Assembly: GCF_024345975.1 (NCBI RefSeq) | Contig: NZ_JAGQCD010000018.1 | Location: 1 to 64,000 of the forward strand | Reading direction: 5' to 3' | Length of the DNA stretch: 64,000 bases | Source of the DNA: Cyanobium sp. Cruz-8D1 | GTDB lineage: Bacteria; Cyanobacteriota; Cyanobacteriia; PCC-6307; Cyanobiaceae | In this document: in pieces, positions 1 through 8,419 of the stretch | Layout of the letters: each line of letters opens with the position of its first letter | Numbering within the stretch: position 1 is the stretch's first letter | Notes under the pieces: generated by a model | What the model was told of the DNA's origin: nothing | Databases searched by the model: none | The model's input: the letters and a program-made list of their open reading frames with translations, nothing else | Translations under genes and position numbers: made by a program

Positions 1-527
1 CGGGTCTGGGGATCCACAGGGGATTGGATTGGTTTCGCAGCCCCAAGCTCCCATGGCTCCCTGCCCACCCCATTGACTGAGACCCATTCTGTCGCAAGGG
101 TTCTCAGACTTGTGTCGGGCAGTCAGGGTCTGCGGTTGTTCAGCAACCCAGAGATCATCGGCAAGGCCCCGGAGCCTCTTCAATCCATTACGTTGCGCCA
201 ACCTGGCGTGGTTTAGTCTTTGAACTTGCCTGGGACTTGCTGTGGAGGCGTGGAGGGGACTCATCGTTCCCGGTTGTGATCATGCCGGTGATACCCCCAG
301 CACGCCCATGGTCACGGGCGTGCCAGACCACCTGCTCTCGATGGTTTGGGCTCTCGTCCTCTCCCGCATGGGCGTGGCGGAGCGCCAGACAATCGAGCCA
401 GATCGAAAGCCCACAGCCCACGCCTCCCATGGATAGCAGCGCCAGGAGTTCGGGCCAGGCCGGCTGCGGCTGGGGAGGGCCAGGAGATGCATCGCTCTGA
501 AGCCCCGATGGCCTTGAGCAGGTTGAT
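1..527. other. Left-edge stretch with no gene I can support
   Basis: This is the DNA downstream of the RND pump gene, whose stop codon is at 528-530. Several short open frames cross it on both strands, but none has a convincing ribosome binding site or a protein pattern I recognise. A minus-strand frame contains a histidine-rich stretch, which may be chance. I see no terminator hairpin with a T-run, tRNA or repeat. Confidence 0.4.
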
Positions 528-3500
528 CTAGAGGGGGGCGCGCAGGGCTGGCTCGTGGCGAGGCAGTAACCAGCCGCCGAAGGCGGCATAGAGAGCCGGC
601 AGCACCAGCAGGGTGAGGGTGGTGGAGGTGATCAAGCCTCCGAGCACCACAATCGCCAGCGGTTGCAGGATCTCGTTGCCTGCCCCGAAGGCCAACGCCA
701 GCGGCACCATGCCCAGGGCGGAGGTGAGAGCCGTCATCAGGATCGCGTTGAGGCGCTGCAGGCTGCCGGCGCGGATCACCTGCTTGAGCTCCATGCCTTC
801 GGCGTGGCGGCGGTTGTAGTTGTCCACCAGCAGCAGGCCGTTGCGCACTGCCACCCCGAACAGGGTGATGAACCCAATCAGGGAGGCCACCGAAAGCACA
901 CCGCCGCTGAGCAGGATGGCCACCAGGCCACCGACGAGGGCCAAAGGCAGGTTGATCAGGATGGCGATCGTCGCCGGCAGAGATTTGACGGATACGAACA
1001 TCAACACGGCCATCACCACCGTGGCCAGCAGGCTGTAGAGCACCAGGTTGGAGGTGGCCCGCTCCTCCGACTCGAACTGCCCGCCATAGCGGGTCAGGTA
1101 CCCAGTTGGCAGTTTGATCGTGTTGTTGATGGTGTTCTGGATGTCACCGACGACCGTGCCCAGTGGCCGGCCACTGACGTTGGCAGACACCACGATCAAG
1201 CGGGAGACATCTTCCCGGTTGACCACATTGGCGCCCAGTCCGTTGTCAATCCGGGCAAGGGATCCCAGCGGCAGCATGGTGCCGGCGGGGGTGGCGATCG
1301 GAATAGCCCGTAGGGCATCGAGGCTGTTACGGGATTGCTCTGGCAGCATCACCACCACATCGGTGCGATCGGTGCCGTTGCTCACCACCTGGCCCACCGT
1401 CTTGCCGTTGAGGGCGATCTCCACCGCATCAGCGAGTTGCTGCATCATCAGTCCGTTGGCGGTGGCGGCCTTGCGATCGAAAGCGATCTGCACCTGCTGG
1501 ATGGGCAACTGGGGTTCGAGCTGCAGATCCACGACCCCCTCGATCGGCTCGATCGCGTCACGCACCTGCTCGCCGATCCTGCGCAGTTCGGCCAGGTCGG
1601 GCCCGTAGATCTTGATGGCGATGGCGCTGCGCACACCCGAGAGCACCTCATCCATGCGGTGGGAGATGAAGCCGCCGATGTTGGGTGCCACGCCTGGAAG
1701 GCGAAGAAAGGCTTGGCGGAGTGCGGCGAGGGCGGCAGGGCGATCCTTCATCGCTGCATCACTCAACTCCACATCCACATGGGCCAAGTTGACGCCTGCC
1801 CCATCGGCATCTCCCGGGGCCCGGCCGGTACGAACCTGCACCCACTCAAACAGTGGATTGGCCTTGAGGGTATTGGACAAGGCCAAACCGGCACGGTTGG
1901 TCATCTCCAGCGACACGCCGGGATAAAGCACCATCGAATTCACCAGGGACTTCTCGCGGAACTCCGGCAGGAACACCCGCCCGAGGCTGGGCAGGATGGC
2001 GCAGGCCAGCACCACCATGGCCAGCGCTGCTGCCAGCACCCGTTTGGGGGAGATCAGCACCATCTCCAGCAATGGCCGGTAGGCCCTCTCGACCCAGTTG
2101 GCGATCCAGGTGTTCTCGGCGGGGAGCCGTGTGTTCGCCAGCAGAATCCCGCAGAGCGCTGGCGAGAGGGTGAGTGCCACCAGGGTGGAGGCGGCGATCG
2201 AAAGCAGATAGGCCAGGCCCATCGGCGCGAAGATCCGCCCTTCCACTCCCGTGAGGCTGAAGATCGGCGCGAACACCACCACAATGATGACGGTGGAGAG
2301 AATCACCGGTTGGCGCACCTCCACCGAGGTTTCGTACACCACCTGCAGGGGATTCTTGGGCTGGGCAGCCGCCTGATTGCGGCGCAGTCCGCTGTAGCAG
2401 TTCTCCATGTCGACGATGGAATCGTCGACCACCGAGCCGATCGCCACCACCAGCCCGCCGAGGGTCATGGTGTTGATCTCCAGCCCAAAGGCGCGCATCA
2501 GCATCAGGCCGATCAGCAACGACAGGGGGATGGCGCTGAGGCTGATCACGGCGGTGCGCCAGTTCATCAGGAACAGCAGCATCACCACCGAGACGATCAG
2601 GATCCCTTCGATCAGGGAAGCGCTGACGTTCTTGATCGCCGTTTCAATGAAACTGGCCTGTCGGAAGCTGCGCGTCACCTGGATGTCGCCCGGCAGGGTC
2701 TTGCTGAGGGCAGCGATGCGTTGCTCCACCTCGCGGGTCACCCTGGGGGTGTCGATGTCGGGCTGTTTGTTGATCATCAGCACCACCGCCGGCTGGCCGT
2801 TGAAGCTGCCATCGCCGCGCTTGAGGGCGCTGGCCAGCTGAACTTCGGCGACATCCCCGAGCCGGAGCGATTGGCCTTTGCTGCCTGTCACCACGGAATC
2901 GGCGAGGTCCTCAGGGCTGCTTGCCTGGCCATCGGCGCGGATCAGTTTTTCCTGCCCGCCTGCGATCAGAAAGCCGCCGGGGGCATTGGCGCTGGCGGCA
3001 GCGGCGGCCTCAGCCACGGCTTGCAGCGACACATTGCGGGCCTGAAGTTGCTGGGGATCGATCTGGATCTGCTGCTGGGCTTCTTCACCGCCATAGAGGG
3101 TCACCTGGGAGACACCGGGTACCGCAAGAATCTGGTTGTTGAAGGTGGTGGTAACGATCCGGCGCAGCTCCATCGGCGTGGTCGGGCCGCCGCCCTTCAG
3201 CGTGAAGGCGTACTGCAGGATCGTGCCCAGCGGCGACACCAGCGGCGAGATGGCCGGCGCGCTGGCATTGGCTGGCAGCTCCGCCTCGATCTGCTGCAGG
3301 CGTTCCGCCACCGATTGGCGGGCCCGGTTGATGTCGGCGTTCTGCGCAAACACCACCTGCACCATCGAGAGCCCCACCTTCGAGGAGGAGCGCACGGTTT
3401 CCACTCCCGGCAGTCCGTTGACGGCCGATTCGATCGGCACGGTGATGCGCCGTTCCACCTCTTCCGGTGCCAGGCCATCGGCGGTGGTCTGCACATCCAC

Positions 3501-3650
3501 CTGGGGCGGAGCGAACGGGGGGAACACATCCAGGGGCATGCGGCTCAGGATCGACAGGCCCCACAGGGTGATCAGGAAGGCGGCCACAACCACCAGCCAG
3601 CGCCTGGCAATCGAGGTGCGCAGCGTCTGGTTGAGCAGGCGTTCCAGCAT
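528..3650 (-). CDS. HME-RND heavy-metal efflux transporter (CusA/CzcA/NrsA-like)
   Basis: A 1,040-residue inner-membrane proton/metal antiporter of the heavy-metal RND family, which exports divalent or monovalent metal ions across the envelope. The N-terminal amphipathic start, one membrane helix and a large periplasmic loop beginning around residue 40 (PLDVFPPFAPPQVDVQT) are typical. The transmembrane proton-relay motif GSVVDDSIVDMEN with its paired aspartates is intact, as is the second half with a GVAVRNGLLLVDNYNRR segment. Length matches the family. The partner gene lies just upstream and a two-component system is divergent, an arrangement known from cyanobacterial nickel/cobalt resistance (nrs-type) loci. 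The metal cannot be read from sequence alone. No outer-membrane factor gene is adjacent. Confidence 0.93.
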   Translation of the reverse strand: MLERLLNQTLRTSIARRWLVVVAAFLITLWGLSILSRMPLDVFPPFAPPQVDVQTTADGLAPEEVERRITVPIESAVNGLPGVETVRSSSKVGLSMVQVVFAQNADINRARQSVAERLQQIEAELPANASAPAISPLVSPLGTILQYAFTLKGGGPTTPMELRRIVTTTFNNQILAVPGVSQVTLYGGEEAQQQIQIDPQQLQARNVSLQAVAEAAAAASANAPGGFLIAGGQEKLIRADGQASSPEDLADSVVTGSKGQSLRLGDVAEVQLASALKRGDGSFNGQPAVVLMINKQPDIDTPRVTREVEQRIAALSKTLPGDIQVTRSFRQASFIETAIKNVSASLIEGILIVSVVMLLFLMNWRTAVISLSAIPLSLLIGLMLMRAFGLEINTMTLGGLVVAIGSVVDDSIVDMENCYSGLRRNQAAAQPKNPLQVVYETSVEVRQPVILSTVIIVVVFAPIFSLTGVEGRIFAPMGLAYLLSIAASTLVALTLSPALCGILLANTRLPAENTWIANWVERAYRPLLEMVLISPKRVLAAALAMVVLACAILPSLGRVFLPEFREKSLVNSMVLYPGVSLEMTNRAGLALSNTLKANPLFEWVQVRTGRAPGDADGAGVNLAHVDVELSDAAMKDRPAALAALRQAFLRLPGVAPNIGGFISHRMDEVLSGVRSAIAIKIYGPDLAELRRIGEQVRDAIEPIEGVVDLQLEPQLPIQQVQIAFDRKAATANGLMMQQLADAVEIALNGKTVGQVVSNGTDRTDVVVMLPEQSRNSLDALRAIPIATPAGTMLPLGSLARIDNGLGANVVNREDVSRLIVVSANVSGRPLGTVVGDIQNTINNTIKLPTGYLTRYGGQFESEERATSNLVLYSLLATVVMAVLMFVSVKSLPATIAILINLPLALVGGLVAILLSGGVLSVASLIGFITLFGVAVRNGLLLVDNYNRRHAEGMELKQVIRAGSLQRLNAILMTALTSALGMVPLALAFGAGNEILQPLAIVVLGGLITSTTLTLLVLPALYAAFGGWLLPRHEPALRAPL

Positions 3651-3694
3651 GGGAATGGGTTGGGGGGTGCGGGAGAGCGCGAAGGGCGCGGAGG

Positions 3695-4276
3695 TCAGGT
3701 TTTCTTTCCCAAGCGAGAGACCACGACCACACCGCCCACCACCACCACCGCAGCACCGGCCCCGATCACCAGGGGGTTGAGGCCTGCGGCGGCCGAGGGG
3801 GTGGCAGCAGCGGCTGGAGTGGCTGGGGCATCAGAAGCAGCGGCGGGGGTTTCCCCACTGGCGGCCACAGCGCTTTGGCTCTTCTTCGATTCGGCGTAGA
3901 GCGAGAGGGCCCCCTGGGTCACCACGTTGTCTCCCGGCGAGATGCTGCCGTCGGTGATTTCGATCTGATCGCCCTTGGTGGCGCCGGTCTGGAGGAACAC
4001 CGGGTCGTAGGTGGTGCCGCTTTTCACGAAGGCCAGGGGCTTGCCATCCGCCTGCACCACCGCAGCGACCGGAATCGAAATCACACCGCCGACTTCCGTG
4101 GCAGGGGCGGTGGTGATACCCAGCATGGAATCGATCTCGGCGCTGGCCTTCACCTGGCGCACATTCCCCTGCGGCTGAAACTCGTCGCCATGGCCCACAT
4201 GGGCCAGGGCCGGACTGAGGCTGCCGAGGCCCAGGGTGGCGAGGCTGAGGCCGCCGGCCAGAAGAAGAGCGCGCAT
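3695..4276 (-). CDS. Short periplasmic adaptor-like protein with C-terminal membrane anchor
   Basis: About 193 residues, placed 44 bp upstream of the RND pump on the same strand. It has an N-terminal signal peptide ending near SPALA, then HVGHGDEF, a metal-adaptor-like opening seen in cyanobacterial cation efflux proteins. A segment follows (IPVAAVVQADGKPLAFVKSG through SPGDNVVTQGALSLY) that resembles the membrane-proximal beta domain of HlyD/CusB membrane-fusion proteins. The tail is an Ala/Pro linker, then a hydrophobic helix (LVIGAGAAVVVVGGVVVV) and a basic end. The coiled-coil hairpin and lipoyl domains of a normal adaptor (usually near 400 residues) are missing. I chose ATG at 4276 because it begins the signal peptide directly; an in-frame ATG at 4303 is also possible. 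Likely role: partner of the pump. Confidence 0.75.
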   Translation of the reverse strand: MRALLLAGGLSLATLGLGSLSPALAHVGHGDEFQPQGNVRQVKASAEIDSMLGITTAPATEVGGVISIPVAAVVQADGKPLAFVKSGTTYDPVFLQTGATKGDQIEITDGSISPGDNVVTQGALSLYAESKKSQSAVAASGETPAAASDAPATPAAAATPSAAAGLNPLVIGAGAAVVVVGGVVVVSRLGKKT

Positions 4277-4398
4277 GCTGCGGCTGCCGCAAGGGCAGGA
4301 CAAGGTCCCGCAGAGGATGCCGCAAAGGGGATGAAAAACAGGTGAAACCGCTTGCGCTGACTAGGATCAGCCGCAGTCTCTTTCTCCTGACCCAGGCC
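4277..4398. promoter_or_regulatory. Divergent control region between efflux genes and two-component system
   Basis: This 122-bp gap separates the divergent starts of the adaptor-like gene and the response regulator, so it must carry both promoters. The octamer TGCCGCAA occurs directly repeated at 4285-4292 and 4318-4325, 33 bp apart (about three helical turns), the spacing expected for tandem OmpR-family binding half-sites. A TAGGAT at 4361-4366 could be a -10 element for the regulator. Operator assignment is inference. Confidence 0.35.
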
Positions 4399-5097
4399 AT
4401 GCCCCTGCGCATCCTGTTGGTGGAGGACGAAGCGGAGCTGGCCGGCGCGATCCAGGCGGTGCTCAGGGCACAGCAGCACATCGTGGATCACGTGGCGGAG
4501 GGCCTGGGGGCCTGGAGCCTGATCCGCAGCGAGCTGGCCACCTACAACCTGGTGATCGTCGATTGGATGCTGCCGGGTCTTTCAGGCCCGGAGCTCTGCC
4601 GGCGGCTGCGCGGGGCCGGCCTGACCCTGCCGGTGCTGATGCTCACGGCCCTGGCCGACACCAGCCACCGGGTGCAGGGCCTGGATGCCGGCGCCGACGA
4701 CTACCTGAGCAAGCCGTTCGCGATGGAGGAATTGCTGGCGAGGATCCGGGCGCTGCAGCGGCGCCAGCCCAGCTACCGCGAGCTCCTGCTCAGAGCCGGT
4801 CCCTATCTCCTGGATCCAGCGGAGCGTTGCCTCACCGTTCAGGAGGCGGTGGGGAGCACCAGGATCGTGCTGTCCGCCAAGGAATTGCAGCTGATGGCCT
4901 ATTTCATGGAGCATCCGCGGGAGATCATCCCAGGGGCGCGGTTGCGGTCCCAGCTCTGGTCGTTGGATGCGGACCCGATCAGCAATGTGGTGGCGGCCCA
5001 GGTGCGGCTGTTGCGCCGCAAGCTCGCCAGCCATGGGCTGCCCTCTCCAATCGAGACGGTGGCCTCGAAGGGCTATCGCTTCGAGCCGGAGCCCTAG
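4399..5097 (+). CDS. OmpR/PhoB-family response regulator (metal-efflux regulator, NrsR/RppA-like)
   Basis: A 232-residue two-component regulator. The receiver domain has the acidic pair in LLVEDE (residues 7-12), the phospho-acceptor Asp near residue 55 in VIVDWMLPGLSG, and the conserved Lys near 105 in YLSKPF. The C-terminal winged-helix DNA-binding domain ends in ASKGYRFEPEP. ATG at 4399 was chosen over an in-frame ATG at 4342 because MPLRILLVEDE is the normal receiver start. The kinase gene follows after 10 bp, so the two are probably co-transcribed. Divergence from the RND pump suggests it controls that pump in response to metal; the inducing metal is not shown. Confidence 0.92.
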   Translation: MPLRILLVEDEAELAGAIQAVLRAQQHIVDHVAEGLGAWSLIRSELATYNLVIVDWMLPGLSGPELCRRLRGAGLTLPVLMLTALADTSHRVQGLDAGADDYLSKPFAMEELLARIRALQRRQPSYRELLLRAGPYLLDPAERCLTVQEAVGSTRIVLSAKELQLMAYFMEHPREIIPGARLRSQLWSLDADPISNVVAAQVRLLRRKLASHGLPSPIETVASKGYRFEPEP

Positions 5098-5107
5098 GGA
5101 CGCGCCC

Positions 5108-6472
5108 ATGGTGTGGCCTGGTCCCATTCCCCGCAGCCGCCTGCGGCTGGCAGCGGCCTATCTGGTGGTGATCGGCTTGATTCTCTACGGCGCCGGCTAT
5201 GGACTGTTTGGCCTGTTGATGCGCTCGACCTGGTCGGCCCTCGAGAGCGAGGTGGAAACACTGGCCGGCACCTTGCACGACAGCCTCAAGCCCCTGCTGC
5301 CGGAAGAAGCCAGTCCCTCTGCCCAGCTCGCCGCCGTGCTCCCCGGGCTCTGCCTGGTGGAGCAGTCCTGCCCGAAGCTCTCCACGCTGCTGCCGCGTCA
5401 TGCCGTCAGCATCACGGATTCGGAGCGCTTCTATCTGCGTCTGCTGGATCGACGTGGCGCTTTGATCGCCCACTCCCCTGGATCTCCCAAAGCCGGAGCT
5501 CAGGATCCGAACCTGACCTGGATGGTGGTGGCAGGCCAGGGAGGCGAGCGCTTCCTGCAGTATTCGATCCACCTGCACCGTTCCCACGCGCCAGTGCAGG
5601 CAGGCGCGGCACCGACGGAGCTGGATTGGGGCTATCTGCAAATCGGGCGCAGCTTGCGCGGGCTGGACGCGGAAAGGGAACGGCTGTGGTGGGCCACCCA
5701 GACGATCGTGATGCTGGCCCTGGTTGTGGCAGGCCTGGCCAGCTGGTGGTTGTCCGGCCTGGCGATGCGGCCGCTGCTGGCGGCCTATCGGCAGCAAGAG
5801 CAGTTCACCGCCGATGCGGCCCATGAACTTCGCGCCCCTGTGGCCAACCTGCTGGCCGTGGTGGAGGCCCACAGAATGCAACAGCCTGCTGACCCCATCG
5901 CCAGGGACCAGATGCTGGCGGCTCTCCATGGGCAGGGGAAACGGCTCAGCGGCCTGATCACCGACCTGCTGCTGCTCACCCGGCTTGAGGGATCTGAGGC
6001 TGCTGCTGCAAGGGAGCTGTGCTCCTTGCCGCAGATCGCGCGCGACCTGATGGAAGAGACCAGTGAGGCGGCGGCGGCGGCAGGGCTGAAGCTGAGGCTG
6101 GTGGGTGGCGAGGATGATCTCGTCGTGTTGGGGGTTGAATCGGAGCTCTATCAGCTCGTGTCCAACCTGCTGCTGAACGCGATTCAGTACACGCCGCCGG
6201 GAGGGCAGGTGGTGCTGAGCCTAGAGCGAGAGAGAGGCCAGGCGGTGCTGCAGGTGCGGGACAGTGGCATCGGCATCACAACGGCCGATCAGCAACACAT
6301 CTTTGATCGTTTCTTCCGCAGTGATCCAGGCCGTTCCCGTCGCCAGGGCGGCACCGGCCTGGGGCTCTCCATCGTGGCGGCGATCATGCATCGCCATCGC
6401 GGAGAGATCTCCGTGGCTTCCAAGCCGGGTTCGGGGAGTGTCTTTATCGTGAAACTGCCCCTGGCTGGTTGA
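5108..6472 (+). CDS. Sensor histidine kinase (NrsS/RppB-like)
   Basis: A 454-residue membrane sensor kinase, partner of the regulator just upstream. A first membrane helix lies around residues 15-37, a periplasmic sensing loop of about 150 residues follows, and a second helix (IVMLALVVAGLASWWLSGLA) leads into the kinase core. The phosphorylated His is in FTADAAHELRAPVANLL. The ATP-binding domain shows the N box LVSNLLLNAIQYTP, the G1 box DSGIGI and the G2 box GGTGLGLSIV. The ATG at 5108 is preferred; an upstream frame beginning at 4967 lies inside the regulator gene. The periplasmic loop probably senses the metal exported by the divergent RND pump (inference). Confidence 0.9.
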   Translation: MVWPGPIPRSRLRLAAAYLVVIGLILYGAGYGLFGLLMRSTWSALESEVETLAGTLHDSLKPLLPEEASPSAQLAAVLPGLCLVEQSCPKLSTLLPRHAVSITDSERFYLRLLDRRGALIAHSPGSPKAGAQDPNLTWMVVAGQGGERFLQYSIHLHRSHAPVQAGAAPTELDWGYLQIGRSLRGLDAERERLWWATQTIVMLALVVAGLASWWLSGLAMRPLLAAYRQQEQFTADAAHELRAPVANLLAVVEAHRMQQPADPIARDQMLAALHGQGKRLSGLITDLLLLTRLEGSEAAAARELCSLPQIARDLMEETSEAAAAAGLKLRLVGGEDDLVVLGVESELYQLVSNLLLNAIQYTPPGGQVVLSLERERGQAVLQVRDSGIGITTADQQHIFDRFFRSDPGRSRRQGGTGLGLSIVAAIMHRHRGEISVASKPGSGSVFIVKLPLAG

Positions 6473-6806
6473 GAAGCCTTCGCGGGCTCCCAGCGCCCTG
6501 TGGTCCCCCGGCATCAATGCTGGTGAGTCGGTAAGGCTGAACGGCTCCAGGATGACGGCCGATGGGTTGATCAAACCTGGATCGAACGCGAACGATCAAT
6601 GCGGTGAAGTCACATCATGTCGTTTTCGCCCCGCTGGAACTCGGCCATTCCTTCGCTTGGTCGGTCCAACGCTGCCCCTGAGTGGCGTACAAAGAGTATC
6701 TGGTACCAGATGTGAACCTGTGGTGGCCTGTCCACTCTAGGGGCTTGCTCGAAGGCGTCGCATCTCCATAGGCAGCGTTTGCGGACCTACGCCTCGTCTG
6801 CAAAGC
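6473..6806. other. 334-bp intergenic stretch, no gene seen
   Basis: This lies between the convergent ends of the sensor kinase and the antitoxin remnant. Short frames on both strands lack recognisable protein features. No hairpin followed by a T-run stands out. It marks the left border of a stretch of decayed accessory genes. Confidence 0.4.
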
Positions 6807-7115
6807 TCAAGTCACCCTCGCTTCACTTCTCACACTGGCGCTCAATTTCAGTCCAAGGGCCGAGACGACCTTCAAGATGGTGTCCAAGCTAGGACTGCGC
6901 TCTCCAGACAAGGCCTTGTAGAGGCTCTCCCTGGAAAGTCCTGAGTCTCTGGCCACCTGGGTCATCCCCTGGGCTCGTGCAATGTCGCCCAGGGCCTTGG
7001 CAATGAAGGAAGCATCGCCATCCGCCTCCTCGATGCAGGCTTCCAGGTAAGCCGCCATCTCCTACGGTGTGCGTAGATGCTCGGCAACCTCGTAGGGGGT
7101 GGTCGTGGTTTTCAT
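6807..7115 (-). pseudogene. HigA-like antitoxin (XRE/HTH addiction antidote family), interrupted by an amber codon
   Basis: The full frame begins at ATG 7115 after a strong GGAGGAGA ribosome site and reads MKTTTTPYEVAEHLRTP, then TAG at 7062-7064, then EMAAYLEACIEEADGDASFI and onward to the normal C-terminus. The helix-turn-helix region is TQVARDSGLSRESLYKAL. Homologues of this antidote family read straight through with a Glu at the stop position, so a single GAG-to-TAG change explains it. An 83-residue product from the internal ATG at 7058 would still contain the HTH domain, so partial function by re-initiation is possible. It follows the toxin remnant with a TGATG overlap, the usual toxin-first order of this type II system. 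Confidence 0.85.
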
Positions 7116-7286
7116 CAGGTCTCCTCCGTCAGGTTGTTTGCCAACAGAAGGGCATCATCAATGTCCTTGGCTTGTGAGCTCTTGTCTCCGCCAGCCAAAA
7201 GGATGATCAAGGCTGTTACCCTCTGCAGGTAGTAGACCCTGTATCCAGGGCCGGACGAACCGCTCTACCTGGCGGACTTCGACCAT
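7115..7286 (-). pseudogene. RelE/HigB-type toxin remnant with internal deletion and frameshift
   Basis: From ATG 7286 one frame reads MVEVRQVERF, the typical N-terminus of the addiction-module killer protein family (usually near 100 residues). A second frame then reads GPGYRVYYLQRVTALIILLA and GGDKSSQAKDIDDALLLANN, the typical C-terminal half, ending in TGA that overlaps the antitoxin ATG at 7115. The middle of the protein (roughly 45 residues by family length) is missing and the two halves are out of frame. The gene therefore cannot make an active mRNA interferase. The intact C-terminal coding and stop/start overlap show it was once a working operon. Confidence 0.82.
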
Positions 7287-7537
7287 GTACCAACTGTAGT
7301 CACCTGGCTACGGTCGCGCAACGCTGCCTGGCAGGCTCCCATCAAGGACAACACATCCTTCGAACGCGTTCTTCGACAGTTCAGTAAACCAGAGAAGGAC
7401 ATGTCTCCTTTTCCGCTGATCACCGTCTGCATCCCGAGTAAAAGACCGAAAGTTTCGCTGCCGCAGCAAGTCTGTAATCGCAGCATTGGCCGCCTCCTTG
7501 TTTTCTGGTCAGCCAACCACTGTTCATCAGGATACGT
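7287..7537. other. Gap between toxin and integrase remnants; unassigned coding-like stretch
   Basis: This 251-bp stretch is visibly less GC-rich than the surrounding core genes. On the minus strand one frame runs about 66 codons without a start codon (KEAANAAITDLLRQRNF onward to SLPGSVARP), and another has an ATG at 7486 behind AAGGAGG. I recognise neither. It may be a remnant of a further accessory gene. No attC-like palindrome or insertion-sequence end was recognised. Confidence 0.3.
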
Positions 7538-8419
7538 TCAGTCGGCGGGGCTGCAGACGCCCAGTGGGCCGCGGTTGAGCACATGGGTATCGATCATTGT
7601 GGTGCTCACATCGCGGTGCCCCAGGAGCTCCTGGATGGTGCGGATGTCTTGGCCGCCCTCAAGCAGGTGGGTGGCAAACGAATGGCGGAACGTATGGCAA
7701 CTGGCTGCCTTACTCACGCCGGCAGCGGTCATGGCCTGCTTGACGGCCTTCTGCACCACCGTCGGGTCCAGCTGATGCCGTCCTTCCTGTCCTGAGGCGG
7801 GATCCCGCCATCGGCGCGCCTGTGGGAACACCCACTGCCAAGCCTATTCCCGATCGGCTTTCGGGTACTTCCTTGCCAGTGCTCCGGGCCGCATTACCTG
7901 CCCCCGGCCGGCCTCCAGGTCCAAGCGATGCCGCCTGCGCGCCTGATCAAGATGGAGTCGCAGTGCCTGGATCTGGCTCTGGGGCACCAGCGTGAGTCGA
8001 TCCTTGCCGCCCTATCCATCTCGAACCAGCCATTGGCGCCGCTCGAAGTCCAGATCCTTCACGCGCAGCCGTAAGGCTTCCATGAGGCGAAGCCCGCTGC
8101 CGTAGAGCAACCCCACCACCAGGCCTGGAGTCCCCTCCAGCTCCATGTCCTTGTCCAGCAACTCGCGGTACAGGAAGAGCAGCGCAGCGAGGGCCTGGTT
8201 CTGCGTCGAGGCGCTCACCTGCCCCTCCACTGCCAGGTGGGTGAGAAACGCCTCCACTTCCGCCGAGCCCATCGTCCCCGGGTGGCGCAGGCCGTGGAGG
8301 CGCAAGAACCGCCTCAGCCAATGCACATGGCTCTTCACGGTGCGTCGGGTGTAATGGCGCAGCTGCAGTTCCTCCCGGTAGCGCTGCAGCAGGCCAGGGG
8401 GGCGGACGTTGCTGGCCAT
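7538..8419 (-). pseudogene. intI: Integron-type integrase (IntI-family tyrosine recombinase), multiply broken
   Basis: One continuous minus-strand frame from ATG 8419 ([20 protein letters not shown]) to 7538 would encode 293 residues. It is interrupted by TAG at 8012-8014, where homologues read VRDGKGGKDR, and by TAG at 7844-7846, where homologues read ADREWAWQ. Recombinase boxes are visible: [20 protein letters not shown] with the box I Arg, and [20 protein letters not shown] with His and Arg. The catalytic Tyr near the C-terminus is replaced by Asp ([11 protein letters not shown]; codon at 7589-7591). Near 8143 LLDKDM joins directly to ELEGTPGL, suggesting loss of about 30 residues. Typical integron integrases exceed 310 residues. 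It is inactive. I saw no attI/attC array beside it. Confidence 0.88.

Noticed and set aside
1335-3899. Long plus-strand open frame of over 850 codons opposite the RND pump
   Set aside because: It is a mirror of the pump gene: rich in His/Gly/Gln from G/C-biased third positions, no domain, no ribosome site.
6807-8419. TAG reassigned to an amino acid, since three amber codons interrupt otherwise good frames
   Set aside because: TAG is used as a normal stop elsewhere in the window (the RND pump at 528, the response regulator at 5095, bamA at 27496, the transporter at 39081), and the affected genes carry other lesions as well (catalytic Tyr lost, internal deletion).
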